Origin: Candidatus Nitrospira neomarina
GTDB taxonomy: Bacteria > Nitrospirota > Nitrospiria > Nitrospirales > UBA8639
Direction: 5' to 3'
NCBI RefSeq assembly: GCF_032051675.1
Contig: NZ_CP116968.1
Coordinates: 2,666,001-2,730,000 of the forward strand
Length of the DNA stretch: 64,000 nucleotides
The position numbers and the translations under genes were made by a program. Under the pieces are notes generated by a model, which searched no databases, was not told the origin of the DNA, and was given only the letters and a program-made list of their open reading frames with translations. Every line of letters starts with the position of its first letter. The stretch's first letter is position 1. Positions 26,578 to 37,714 of this stretch are shown one piece after another.

Positions 26578-29414
26578 CGCCCGCAGAGAGTTGGATGTTG
26601 GGTCTGTGACCCCACATCCTGGCGAATATTCCAACATCGATCACATTTGGTGCCTTCGGCTTTGACGACCTCAATTGCCAACCCGAGACTCGCCTCTACC
26701 AATTCGGCTTCAGGCAGGGTCGCAACTGCTTCCACCTTTACGCACGAGACAATAAATAGTGCCGGCAAATCAGTGAGATACCGTTTGAGCGACGTATAAT
26801 TGGGTTCAGTCGCATGCAAGATTACAGTGGCATCCAGAGAAGAACCAATCACCTTGTCCCGTCTCGATTTTTCTAGAGCGAATTGCACCTTACTTCGGAC
26901 TTGGAACAAGTAGGTCCACGTCGCATGGAGCTGGTTATCTTGAAAGACTGTGGGGGATTCCGGAAAATCGGCCAAATGTACACTAACCGGGCTCGATCCT
27001 TCTTTCGGGGACTTTGGAAAAACCTGCCAGATTTCTTCAGCCGTAAAGCTCAGGATAGGCGCCATGAGCTTGGCTAAGGCTGATACAATCTCATACAAGA
27101 CCGTTTGAGAACCACGACGAAGGGGCGAGTCCGCTGGAAAGGTATACAATCGGTCTTTCAAAATATCCAAGTAGGTGGCACTCATATCCGTGGAACAAAA
27201 ATAATCAATCTCATGCACGACTTGGCGAAACTGAAATTGTCCATATCCTTTTTTCACGTTGTCGATCAGTTGCCCGAGCCGCCAGAGTGCCCATTGATCC
27301 AGTTCCGGCAAATCGGCATGTGGGACCGAATGAACCACCGGCTCAAAATCATACAGGTTACTCAAGAGAAACCGACAGGTATTGCGCACCTTACGATACG
27401 CATCCGTCAATTGCTTTAAAATTTCTTTTGAGATACGCAAGTCTTCCTGATAATCCTGCGAGGCCACCCATAGTCGCAGAATTTCCGCACCAGACTCTTT
27501 GATGATTTCTTGTGGAGTCACGACATTGCCTGCCGATTTCGACATTTTCTTGCCTTCCCCATCCAAAACAAACCCATGCGTAAGCACAGCTCGATAGGGC
27601 GCTTGTTCATCCGTCGTCACGGACGTCAAGAGCGAACTGTGGAACCACCCCCGATGTTGATCGGACCCTTCAAGATAGAGGTCCGCGGGATACCAGCCTT
27701 CGCCCTGAGGCCTCAACACGGCCGCATGACTCACGCCCGATTCAAACCAGACATCTAAAATATCATGTTCTTTTTTCAACGACCCATGGCCGCATTGCAC
27801 ACATGTCGTTCCCTGCGGAAGTAATTCCTCGGCGGATCGACTAAACCAAATGTCGGCTCCACTCTCCTGCATTTGAACACTGATATGCTCAATCATCTTA
27901 TGATCAGCAAGCGGGGTCGAACAACTTTCGCACGAAAACGCGGGAATGGGGGTCCCCCACATGCGTTGCCGGGATAAGCACCAATCCGGACGGTTCACAA
28001 TCATGCCGTAAATACGATCTCGCCCCCGTTCAGGAATCCATTGAACTTTATCAATTTCTTTCAAGGCTTTCCGACGAAGATCGGCTACCTCCATGGATAC
28101 AAACCATTGGTGGGTAGCCCGAAAGATGACCGGTTGTTTACAGCGCCAACAATGCGGATAAGAATGCTCGAGTTTTTTTTCGCCAACCAACAATCCTTTG
28201 GCTTTTAAAACTTCTACAATCCGAGGATTCGCCTCCAAAACGGGTTGACCGGCAAACTCAGAGGATTCCTCCGTAAACCGTCCAGCATCATTGACCGGCA
28301 CCAATATCTCTAAAGGCTTCCGATCTGGAAGGATTTCGACATAAGGGGATTTGTTATATTTCAGAACTAAAAGATAATCATCCATCCCATGTCCGGGAGC
28401 AATGTGGACACACCCCGTCCCTTGCTCCAATGTGACAAAATTTCCATTGAGGATGGGAACCTCTTTCTTGGCAAATGGAGGATGACACGTCCACCCCTCA
28501 AAATCTTTTCCTTTCTTTTTGCCTAATACCTCAAACTTCTCAATGTGACAGGCTTTGGCAAATGCGTCTTCCAATCCAAGAGCCACGATAAACGCCTCTT
28601 CACCAGCTTGAAGAACCGCATAGTCAAAATCCGGATGCAGGCAAATGGCTTGATTCGCGGGAAGGGTCCACGGAGTCGTCGTCCAGATAACAGCCGAAAC
28701 GGCTTTCAACGTTTTGACTGTTGGCAGATCCAATCGTTGGGCGGAACCCATTTCAGTTGGCGAGACGGTAAAGGGAAATTTCACATACACCGACGGTGAG
28801 AGATGATCCTCGTATTCCACTTCGGCTTCAGCCAGCGCGGTTTGATCCACGGGACACCACAAGACGGGCTTCAGCCCTTTATATACTCGACCTTTTTCAA
28901 CAAACTTTCCGAACTCCCGGACAATCGCTGCCTCATAGGCAGGATCCATGGTCAGATACGGATGGTCCCAATCCCCGAATACTCCCAACCGGCGAAATTC
29001 GTCTCGTTGGATCTCAACAAATTTTTCCGCATATTCCCGGCAGAGTTTCCGGAGTTCCACGGCACTCAGATCTTTTTTCTTGGGACCAAGTTGCTTGGTC
29101 ACCTGATGCTCAATCGGCAACCCGTGACAATCCCACCCAGGGATATAGGGAGCCTGAAAACCCGCCATGGTTTTCGATTTAATAATGATGTCTTTGAGGA
29201 TTTTATTCAGGCCATGCCCGATATGAATATGCCCATTGGCATAGGGAGGGCCATCATGAAGAATATAGCGGGGGCTGCCATTTCTGGCCTTCTGAATACG
29301 GTCGTACACCCGCTCCTTCTCCCACCAAGCTAATCGCTCCGGTTCCTTTTGTGGCAGGTTGGCCTTCATCGGAAACTCAGTCCGGGGAAGGTTCAATGTC
29401 GCTTTGTAGTCCAT
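26556..29414 (-). CDS. ileS: Isoleucyl-tRNA synthetase
   Basis: A 952-residue class I aminoacyl-tRNA synthetase, the usual length. Motifs: HIGH (64-67), the WDCHGLPIE element, the editing-domain TTTPWTLPANQA, the tRNA-adjacent DWCLSRQRMWGTPIP, KMSKSAGN, and a C-terminal zinc finger CDRCWN with CGRC close to the end. It charges tRNA-Ile in the cytoplasm. It lies upstream of lspA, whose start overlaps the ileS stop, and 175 bases downstream of nadA. No T-box element is evident upstream. Confidence 0.97.
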   Translation of the reverse strand: MDYKATLNLPRTEFPMKANLPQKEPERLAWWEKERVYDRIQKARNGSPRYILHDGPPYANGHIHIGHGLNKILKDIIIKSKTMAGFQAPYIPGWDCHGLPIEHQVTKQLGPKKKDLSAVELRKLCREYAEKFVEIQRDEFRRLGVFGDWDHPYLTMDPAYEAAIVREFGKFVEKGRVYKGLKPVLWCPVDQTALAEAEVEYEDHLSPSVYVKFPFTVSPTEMGSAQRLDLPTVKTLKAVSAVIWTTTPWTLPANQAICLHPDFDYAVLQAGEEAFIVALGLEDAFAKACHIEKFEVLGKKKGKDFEGWTCHPPFAKKEVPILNGNFVTLEQGTGCVHIAPGHGMDDYLLVLKYNKSPYVEILPDRKPLEILVPVNDAGRFTEESSEFAGQPVLEANPRIVEVLKAKGLLVGEKKLEHSYPHCWRCKQPVIFRATHQWFVSMEVADLRRKALKEIDKVQWIPERGRDRIYGMIVNRPDWCLSRQRMWGTPIPAFSCESCSTPLADHKMIEHISVQMQESGADIWFSRSAEELLPQGTTCVQCGHGSLKKEHDILDVWFESGVSHAAVLRPQGEGWYPADLYLEGSDQHRGWFHSSLLTSVTTDEQAPYRAVLTHGFVLDGEGKKMSKSAGNVVTPQEIIKESGAEILRLWVASQDYQEDLRISKEILKQLTDAYRKVRNTCRFLLSNLYDFEPVVHSVPHADLPELDQWALWRLGQLIDNVKKGYGQFQFRQVVHEIDYFCSTDMSATYLDILKDRLYTFPADSPLRRGSQTVLYEIVSALAKLMAPILSFTAEEIWQVFPKSPKEGSSPVSVHLADFPESPTVFQDNQLHATWTYLFQVRSKVQFALEKSRRDKVIGSSLDATVILHATEPNYTSLKRYLTDLPALFIVSCVKVEAVATLPEAELVEASLGLAIEVVKAEGTKCDRCWNIRQDVGSQTQHPTLCGRCVEALG

Positions 29415-29589
29415 GGGGAAATTCTCAAGAATAGTGGGATAAATTCGAGGCCATTCTAGCCATGCCCCTCAAACCCGTCAAACAATGCCCTTCAGGCATC
29501 TCGCCACGACGCAGCCATAAGCGAGGCCCATATTATTGAGTTGAAAGCGCCACAAGTTAAGGGAAGAAGAAACCACAAAAGGAAGGCAA

Positions 29590-30693
29590 TCAGCTCAGAT
29601 CCATCATGCGGTCCAAAGCCAGCTTGGCAAAGACTTTCTCCTCGTCGGGAACTTGTATGTGATTAACCACATGGCCCTGGACGAGATTTTCCATGGCCCA
29701 ACATAAATGAGGTCCATCAATTCTGTACATGGTCGAACACCGACATACCATTGGGGACAGGAAATAGATTTGCTTATCGGTTTGTTCATGTTTCAACCGA
29801 TTCACCAAATTCAGCTCAGTTCCCACTGCCCAAATTGTTCCCGGATCGGCCTGGGTCACCGTCCGAATAATAAATTCCGTCGATCCCACCAGATCTGCCT
29901 GATTGACCACATCCTCATGACATTCAGGGTGCACAATAACCTGAACGGTTGGATACTGCTTCCGGAAATAGGCCACGTGTGCCGGTTGAAACATCTGGTG
30001 CACACTACAGTGTCCCTTCCAGAGAATCAGACGAGCCTTCTGTATTGATTCCCGGGTATGTCCGCCGTTGGGTTGGAAAGGATCCCACACAATCATCTCT
30101 TCGCGAGGAAACCCCATGGCATTCGCGGTGTTCCGCCCTAAATGCTCATCAGGGAAAAAGAGAATCTTTTCTCTCCGTTCCCAGGCCCAATTCATAATCG
30201 CTTTGGCATTGGAGGAGGTACACGTCACACCGCCATGTTCCCCGCAAAAGGCTTTGAGCGCAGCAGCCGAATTCACATACACGATTGGCGTCACGGTGTC
30301 TTCCACCGGCAAAAACCGTCCGAGCCGATCCCAGCAATCATCCACCTGTTCCATGGATGCCATATCCGCCATAGAACAGCCTGCAGCCATGTCAGGCAGA
30401 ATGACGGTTTGATTGGAACGACTCAAAATGTCGGCTGTTTCAGCCATAAAATGCACCCCACAAAACACCACGTAAGGATGCTCAGGGTGCTCCGCCGCAT
30501 ACTTGGCAAGAAGAAGAGAATCGCCTCGGAAATCGGCATGCACAATCACATCGTCCCGCTGGTAATTGTGCCCGAGCAGAAGCACGTCCGTGCCAAGTCT
30601 CCGCTTAGCCTCCACAATTCGTTCGAACAATTCCGTCTCTTGGAGAGATTGGTAGTCCGCAATAGGCCGCTCTATGATGGTCGATAAGGTCAC
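29590..30693 (-). CDS. nadA: Quinolinate synthase
   Basis: A 367-residue NadA. It condenses iminoaspartate with dihydroxyacetone phosphate to quinolinate in NAD synthesis, using a [4Fe-4S] cluster. Visible features: LLGHNYQRDDVI, GDSLLLAKYA, the cluster-type Cys in VFCGVHFMAETA, the TCTSSNAKAI segment, and the C-terminal RIDGPHLCWAMENL. NadB and NadC are not in the window. It is minus strand, head-to-head with the TPP-riboswitch promoter region of thiC. Confidence 0.95.
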   Translation of the reverse strand: MTLSTIIERPIADYQSLQETELFERIVEAKRRLGTDVLLLGHNYQRDDVIVHADFRGDSLLLAKYAAEHPEHPYVVFCGVHFMAETADILSRSNQTVILPDMAAGCSMADMASMEQVDDCWDRLGRFLPVEDTVTPIVYVNSAAALKAFCGEHGGVTCTSSNAKAIMNWAWERREKILFFPDEHLGRNTANAMGFPREEMIVWDPFQPNGGHTRESIQKARLILWKGHCSVHQMFQPAHVAYFRKQYPTVQVIVHPECHEDVVNQADLVGSTEFIIRTVTQADPGTIWAVGTELNLVNRLKHEQTDKQIYFLSPMVCRCSTMYRIDGPHLCWAMENLVQGHVVNHIQVPDEEKVFAKLALDRMMDLS

Positions 30694-30999
30694 GCCAAAT
30701 TCCTTAGGTTAATGAGTAAATTCTTTTAAATCAGTCCTCGGCTTCGCATTAATCATTTCGATGATGTCTCATTTGCATGGGACACCAGTCTTTCATTGTA
30801 GCAAATCATTCCCTCATGAAAAAGCCTGAATGCCTGAGAGCAAAATTTCCCCTGGCAAACTTGACGGATAACCGACTTAAATTTCTGCACACAACAATTT
30901 TACCGTCAAACCGTTCGTTGATACTGAAATCACAGTGCTGGCGCTTTCTTCCATGAACATTTTCAGCCGTTTATCCACCATCTCGCATGGCGTGAGGGT

Positions 31000-31029
31000 T
31001 TGACAAGGGAAAAGACCCAGCGGTACGAT
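31000..31029 (+). promoter_or_regulatory. Candidate sigma-70-type promoter for thiC
   Basis: TTGACA at 31000-31005 and TACGAT at 31024-31029 are separated by 18 bases. The predicted start of transcription, around 31036, falls exactly at the beginning of the TPP riboswitch, which supports the assignment. Confidence 0.65.
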
Positions 31030-31035
31030 GACTTT

Positions 31036-31125
31036 CGCTAGGGGTGCGACACGCTGAGAGTCCCAATAAGGGGGACGACCCTCACGACCTGACCTGGATA
31101 ATACCAGCGTAGGGAAGCAGGAGCC
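31036..31125 (+). ncRNA. TPP riboswitch (THI element)
   Basis: The thi-box landmarks are present in order: AGGGGTGC near 31039, CTGAGA near 31053, ACCCTCACGACCTGACCTGG (the variant of the ACCTGATCTGG core) near 31078-31097, and AATACCAGCGTAGGGA near 31100-31115. This RNA binds thiamine pyrophosphate and represses downstream thiamine genes. It lies about 110 bases before thiC, and the following intrinsic terminator suggests transcriptional control. Confidence 0.93.
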
Positions 31126-31143
31126 ACGAAAGCCCGCACAAGC

Positions 31144-31180
31144 AGCCGCACTCTTTAGCTAAAAAAGGGGCGGCTTTTTG
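31144..31180 (+). terminator. Intrinsic terminator/expression platform of the TPP riboswitch
   Basis: AGCCGC (31144-31149) pairs with GCGGCT (31170-31175), extended by an inner CTCTTT/AAAGGG helix with one bulged base, then TTTTTG. It lies between the riboswitch and thiC, so ligand-dependent attenuation of thiC is the natural reading. Confidence 0.8.
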
Positions 31181-31215
31181 TATTTTGGAATAAGCTTCCT
31201 GGACCAATTCCCTAA

Positions 31216-33171
<1,956 letters not shown>

Positions 33172-33290
33172 AGCGGGAAGAGTCAATGACGGAACCTGAA
33201 GGGAACCAGAGGAATCTGTACAGAGACAAAGCCCACAACGTCATTGGCCTGTATGTTAAATAAAAACGAAATATTACCTGGGAGCTCCAT

Positions 33291-34091
33291 ATGAATCCTA
33301 TTAACATCGCTCCGTTACGAGAACGTGACATCACCCGTCACATTGCCCGGGAGTATTACAAAGAATTCGATTCACTGATTGAAAGCGATATCATTATTGT
33401 CGGAGGAGGTCCATCCGGACTCCTCTGTGCCCGCGATCTCGCCGCGATCGGCTTCCGGACTCTGCTCATCGAACAATCACTGGCTCTTGGTGGCGGCTTT
33501 TGGTCTGGGGGATTTCTCATGAATAAGGCCACGATTTGCGAACCGGCGGACCGGATTCTTGAGGAATTGGGCATCCCCTTTAAACCGATTAAAGACTGCC
33601 CTGGCATGACCATGGTTGACCCTCCTCATGTGACCAGCCGGCTCATTTCCGCCGCTTACGAAGCCGGCGTAAAGATTATGAATCTCACCAAAGTCGTCGA
33701 TCTCATTCTTCGGCAAGATCATCGTATCGAAGGTGTCGTTGTCAATAATTCCACTGTGGAAATGGCCGGACATGATACCATTCACGTCGATCCCATTGCC
33801 CTTGAAAGTCAAATTGTGGTTGATGCGACCGGTCATGATGCCGTCGTGGTTAATCTCCTCAACCAACGTAATTTATATCAGAAGGTTCCGGGAAACGGAG
33901 CCATGTGGGTAGCGCGTTCTGAAGCATTAGTGGTAGAAAATACCCGTGAAATCTACCCAAATTGCTTTGTGACCGGCTTGGCCGTTGCTGCAGTTGATGG
34001 CAGTCCACGGATGGGACCGGCATTTGGGTCGATGTTGCTGTCCGGCCGACGTGCAGCTGAATTAGTGCAACACAAGCTCAAAGGCGAGTAA
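33291..34091 (+). CDS. thi4: Thi4-type thiazole synthase with His at the sulfur-donor position
   Basis: A 266-residue FAD/NAD-binding Thi4 homologue. The dinucleotide fold VGGGPSGLLCARDLA (37-51) and ALGGGFWSGGFLMNK are typical. At the position where yeast-type suicidal Thi4 has the sulfur-donating Cys, this protein has His165 in IHVDPIALE, as in the archaeal enzymes that use free sulfide catalytically with iron (established for methanogen Thi4). It makes adenylated carboxythiazole from NAD and glycine. It lies 119 bases after thiC with a GGAG site before ATG, and probably shares the riboswitch-controlled transcript. Confidence 0.88.
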   Translation: MNPINIAPLRERDITRHIAREYYKEFDSLIESDIIIVGGGPSGLLCARDLAAIGFRTLLIEQSLALGGGFWSGGFLMNKATICEPADRILEELGIPFKPIKDCPGMTMVDPPHVTSRLISAAYEAGVKIMNLTKVVDLILRQDHRIEGVVVNNSTVEMAGHDTIHVDPIALESQIVVDATGHDAVVVNLLNQRNLYQKVPGNGAMWVARSEALVVENTREIYPNCFVTGLAVAAVDGSPRMGPAFGSMLLSGRRAAELVQHKLKGE

Positions 34092-34143
34092 CCGCCTCTT
34101 TTCCTGAGAAACACAAAAAGGACTGTGCGCAACACAATTTCCT

Positions 34144-34659
34144 ATGGATATTCAAGATTTTCTCGACCAGGGTGAGGGCAACGAAGAGGATAAGGTGGCA
34201 GCCTGGAATCTTTTCCAGCAAGCCTATGAGCTCCAAATGAAGGGACAACTGGAAGAAGCGGTGGATCTTTACAAACAATCCATCGACCTCTTTCCGACCG
34301 CCGAAGCCCACACATTCCTTGGATGGGCCTATAGTTTCATGGGTCAATTACAGGAAGCCATTGAGGAATGCCAAATGGCGATTCGCCAGGACCCTGAATT
34401 CGGAAATCCTTACAACGATATCGGGGCCTACCTTATTGAGCTCAACCAGCTGGAAGAGGCCATTCCCTGGCTTGAAAAAGCGATGAAAGCCAAACGATAT
34501 GAAAACCCCTCATTTCCTCATATGAATCTCGGCCGGGTGTACGAACGACAAGGGGCATGGGACCAAGCCGTCGATTCCTACAAAAAGTCTCTGGCCCTTA
34601 ATCCCGAATACAAAACAGCCAAACAAGCGCTCATGCGCATTCTAACTCTTATGAACTAA
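34144..34659 (+). CDS. Tetratricopeptide repeat protein
   Basis: A 171-residue soluble protein made almost wholly of TPR units: roughly residues 20-50, 54-87, 88-121 and 125-160, each with the alternating small/large pattern (for example AHTFLGWAYSFMGQLQEAIEE). The N-terminal 20 residues are acidic. There is no signal peptide, so a cytoplasmic scaffold role is likely; partners are unknown. It sits between thi4 and a receiver-like protein, all on the plus strand with short gaps. Confidence 0.82.
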   Translation: MDIQDFLDQGEGNEEDKVAAWNLFQQAYELQMKGQLEEAVDLYKQSIDLFPTAEAHTFLGWAYSFMGQLQEAIEECQMAIRQDPEFGNPYNDIGAYLIELNQLEEAIPWLEKAMKAKRYENPSFPHMNLGRVYERQGAWDQAVDSYKKSLALNPEYKTAKQALMRILTLMN

Positions 34660-34681
34660 CACAATGTAAAGGCCTTACTAA

Positions 34682-35065
34682 ATGCCAGACACCAAAACAA
34701 TTCTTGTGGCCGTGAGTGATATCTTCTTCTACACCAAAATACGCGATGCCTTTTTACCACAAGGCTACAAACTGGAACGCCTCCGCACCGGAGATGACTG
34801 GCAAACAAAAGCTCTTGCCAGCCAACCCATGGGTATCATTATTAACATGAACGATGACCGCCTTAATGCCTCCGAAATTGTGAAATCTCTACGAACCCTT
34901 CCCCAAACACACTCATTGCCCATTCTGGCCTTTGCCAATCATGAAGAGGTTCAAACCTGGAAACTGGCCAAAGACCTTGGAATTCAAAAAATTGTCTCCC
35001 GCAATGAATTTTCTGCGCGGACACTCGCGCTGTTTGAGGAAATCACGGTGGCAACTACATCATGA
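34682..35065 (+). CDS. Degenerate response-regulator receiver-like protein
   Basis: A 127-residue single-domain protein with the α/β layout of a receiver: TILVAVSD, then GIIINMNDD, PILAFANHEE and QKIVSRNEF. The usual phosphoacceptor Asp at the end of strand 3 appears to be Asn (IIINMN), the conserved Thr/Ser after strand 4 is Ala, and the Lys after strand 5 is not in its normal place. It therefore probably does not accept phosphate. Its stop overlaps the ygfZ start (ATGA), indicating coupling. Function unknown. Confidence 0.6.
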   Translation: MPDTKTILVAVSDIFFYTKIRDAFLPQGYKLERLRTGDDWQTKALASQPMGIIINMNDDRLNASEIVKSLRTLPQTHSLPILAFANHEEVQTWKLAKDLGIQKIVSRNEFSARTLALFEEITVATTS

Positions 35066-36156
35066 AAACACTACCTCTTCATAAGCAGCATGAAGCCCTG
35101 GGAGCCACGTTTCAACCTTGTGGCGAGTGGGACGTCCCATTGCATTATGGGAATGCGCTCTTAGAGTATGAGTCCATTCATCAGCGAGCTGGCCTCGCCG
35201 ACCTCTCCTTACGCGGGAAAATCATGGTTACGGGAGATGACCGGGTCACCTGGCTTCAAAATCTCATCAGCAATGATATTCTTCCTCTCAAATCCGGGCA
35301 GGGCCGGTATTCTGCATTTATGAACCATAAAGGGAAGATGCTCTCGTATTTTCGGGTGTTCCGGCAAACCGAAACCCTGATCATTGAAGATGTTGGGGAG
35401 GTAGGAGACCTCACCTATCAAGCACTTCGAAAATTTCTGCTCTATGGGACAAAAGCCAAACTTCACAATGGCCTGGAAAGCTGGGGACTTCTCCTTGTGA
35501 CGGGGCCGAAGAGTCCGGAGGTTCTTAAGGATGCCTTGAATTTAGAGGTGGAATCGCTCCAGGTCTTAGACACCATCACCTTCGCATTAGGTGATACCCA
35601 AGGATTTCTTGCTCGCACGGAAGAAACGGGGGGACAAGACTACGAATTGTTTATTCCGGTCGAAGCCCTTCCTTCACTCTGGTCTCATCTCTTGAATACC
35701 GGAAAAGAGTTAGGCCTGCTCCCAGTCGGAAGGGAGGCACGTGAGACATCCAGGATTGAAGGTGGGTTGGCTCGCCTTGGGCCAGACTTAAATGAAAAAA
35801 TCGTTCCGCCAGAAGCCAACCTTGAGGGAATTGCCTTTAGTTTATCGAAGGGATGTTATCCCGGGCAGGAAGTCGTCGCCCGAATGGATACGTACGGGTC
35901 GGTGAAGCGGCGAATGGTCGGCTTAGTTCTTGAAGCGGAAATCCCACAACTTCCTGAATTAGGTGCAAAGCTTTTTAGTGGAACTCGGGAAGTGGGGTGG
36001 GTGTCCAGTTCCACCCACTCCCCTCTCGTCAAAAAACCGATCGCCCTTGGATTTCCATTACGAGATTTTACCCAGCCCCAGACAAAACTGGAAATCGAGA
36101 TCAGAGACCAGCGCTTCCCAGCCTCTGTCTGCGCCTTGCCGTTTACAGCCTCTTAA
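35062..36156 (+). CDS. ygfZ: YgfZ/GcvT-fold folate-binding protein
   Basis: A 364-residue aminomethyltransferase-fold protein of the YgfZ group. The diagnostic motif KGCYPGQEVVAR lies near residue 266. The N-terminal half has the GcvT-like LRGKIMVTGDDRVTWLQNL. YgfZ proteins bind tetrahydrofolate and help maturation or repair of some Fe-S enzymes. That fits with Fe-S-dependent ThiC and NadA nearby, though the link is by proximity. It is not GcvT itself, because no glycine-cleavage genes are present. The start overlaps the receiver-like gene by four bases. Confidence 0.88.
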   Translation: MKTLPLHKQHEALGATFQPCGEWDVPLHYGNALLEYESIHQRAGLADLSLRGKIMVTGDDRVTWLQNLISNDILPLKSGQGRYSAFMNHKGKMLSYFRVFRQTETLIIEDVGEVGDLTYQALRKFLLYGTKAKLHNGLESWGLLLVTGPKSPEVLKDALNLEVESLQVLDTITFALGDTQGFLARTEETGGQDYELFIPVEALPSLWSHLLNTGKELGLLPVGREARETSRIEGGLARLGPDLNEKIVPPEANLEGIAFSLSKGCYPGQEVVARMDTYGSVKRRMVGLVLEAEIPQLPELGAKLFSGTREVGWVSSSTHSPLVKKPIALGFPLRDFTQPQTKLEIEIRDQRFPASVCALPFTAS

Positions 36157-36201
36157 TCAGCCGCGAGATTCCAAAAGAATTCTTCCGCACTCTGATAGGG
36201 A

Positions 36202-36678
36202 TCAGGCTTTTTCCGGGTGTCGGCCATGAGAGATTTTTTCCGCAAAAGACAATACCGCTGGACGTTGTGCGTCGTTAAGCGCAAGAAGAATATGCGCCTC
36301 ATCGCCATGCATCAATCGTAGACTAAGAAATGATTCTTCCGTGCGTTTTTCCTTATTATCCCAAGTCCCATCAATCAATTGAATTTTATCCAAATCACAG
36401 CAAGAAAAAACGTCATACCGAAAATACGAGTCCCCGATAACCATATCGAAAAGAACGTTGCCAGATGTCATAACCATGACGTTAAAACGCCCTTGATCCT
36501 CATAGCCTTCCGGCAAAAATTCATTGACATACAGAAGGTTAACCTTTCGACCTGTCAATGCCTGTTCAATCTTCGTGCTCAGAGCCGGATAATCGATTTG
36601 AAGAGCCCGCTCTTCCTGGCTCGTAGCGCGCAAAGCCATTTCTCTCGTTTGTTCAAACACATCTGTAGCAGTCAACAC
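36202..36678 (-). CDS. Protein of unknown function
   Basis: About 158 residues if started at GTG 36678, which has a strong Shine-Dalgarno AAAGGAG complement at 36687-36694; the open frame extends to 36705. I recognise no family. It has no signal peptide or membrane span; it is a mixed α/β sequence with two adjacent Cys (FSCCDLDKI) near the middle and a His-rich C-terminal end. It is convergent with ygfZ, separated by 45 bases. No function is proposed. Confidence 0.6.
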   Translation of the reverse strand: MLTATDVFEQTREMALRATSQEERALQIDYPALSTKIEQALTGRKVNLLYVNEFLPEGYEDQGRFNVMVMTSGNVLFDMVIGDSYFRYDVFSCCDLDKIQLIDGTWDNKEKRTEESFLSLRLMHGDEAHILLALNDAQRPAVLSFAEKISHGRHPEKA

Positions 36679-36915
36679 AGAATACGCTCCTTTCTTCCAC
36701 GACACTATTAAATTATGTCGAATTGGTTCGTCTAAACAGGGTGCCTACGATACCCGCCATTTGACAGAGAAAGCAAGGGAATCAAACCCTCTATTAATGG
36801 CATCCACGTATAATTATTTTTAATCATGGCGTGAATTGATTGCCTTCTCAGCTCGCAGTTGGGCATACTTCGAATGGAAAATGTTGCCAGAGGAACCTTT
36901 AAGGAGAACCAGCTT

Positions 36916-37137
36916 ATGGATGCCGATACGTGTCTAATTGGGGGATGCACCGAACCCCTCTACGCCCCTGCCGGAACTCAATCGTTATGCAAGGAACACT
37001 TTTTACAATTCGTCGTATGGCGCCGGAAAAAAGGCGGATTGGGTATGTTTAAAAAATATTGCGCCTTGAACATGGAAGAACGAGACGTGATTGTTGAAGA
37101 ATGGGCTAAAACGACATTTAGTAAATCTGCCTCTTGA
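36916..37137 (+). CDS. Small Cys/His protein, possible zinc-binding
   Basis: A 73-residue protein if started at ATG 36916, preceded by AAGGAG at 36901-36906 with good spacing; the frame extends upstream but lacks another good site. The Cys pattern is C6-x4-C11-x13-C25-x2-H28, which resembles a small zinc-binding motif (SLCKEH at its end), then a basic WRRKKGG stretch and a helical C-terminus. No family recognised. It could be a small regulator or metal-binding protein. Confidence 0.55.
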   Translation: MDADTCLIGGCTEPLYAPAGTQSLCKEHFLQFVVWRRKKGGLGMFKKYCALNMEERDVIVEEWAKTTFSKSAS

Positions 37138-37284
37138 TCAGTTCTTCTTGGCCTTCACACGCGTTGAATCATCATCCCGCCCTCACGCCTCTCTTTCCAT
37201 CCCAAAAGTGAGGAAATCTCTCCTGCTACCCAAGCAATAGAAGGAATAACCTGCGTCGCCAAGTACCCAATGGATGATTTAACC

Positions 37285-37677
37285 TTATTCCATGAGCGGT
37301 GATCCATGGTGATGGATAATCTTCCACTCGTCTCCGATCCGCTCGAATAAATTGGTCGATACCACCTGGCTATTCTGTTCGTTCTCTCCCACCCGGCTGG
37401 TGATGTTTTCCGTACAAATGACCCAGGCCACATCGGCGGCAACTTGAACCTGTACTTCCGTCAGTTCAAATTTCATTGAAAACGTATTATTGAAAATGAC
37501 CACCCAGGAATCTCTAACCGCCGGCCACCCGACCCGGATACTCCACCCTGGATGAATACAGGTTACATACTCTTGATGAGCCCAAATAGAATCCATCAGC
37601 GCAACATCCAGCTGTTCAAACCCACGGTAAAACAACTCATTCATCTGCGTCACTTCTTCAATCCGTTCCTTCAGCAT
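37285..37677 (-). CDS. NTF2/SnoaL-like (DUF4440-type) protein
   Basis: A 130-residue α+β protein of the NTF2-like superfamily. Typical features are the N-terminal helix with FYRGFEQLDVALMDSIW (read in parts), the CIHPGW strand, GWPAVRDSW, and the C-terminal EWKIIHHHGSP with three His. Members range from small enzymes to binding proteins, so no specific function is assigned. It is minus strand, 37 bases downstream of the EamA transporter gene, possibly cotranscribed. Confidence 0.75.
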   Translation of the reverse strand: MLKERIEEVTQMNELFYRGFEQLDVALMDSIWAHQEYVTCIHPGWSIRVGWPAVRDSWVVIFNNTFSMKFELTEVQVQVAADVAWVICTENITSRVGENEQNSQVVSTNLFERIGDEWKIIHHHGSPLME

Positions 37678-37714
37678 TGTGCGCTCTCTTTCTCCATTTT
37701 TGCCAATTTCCTAA

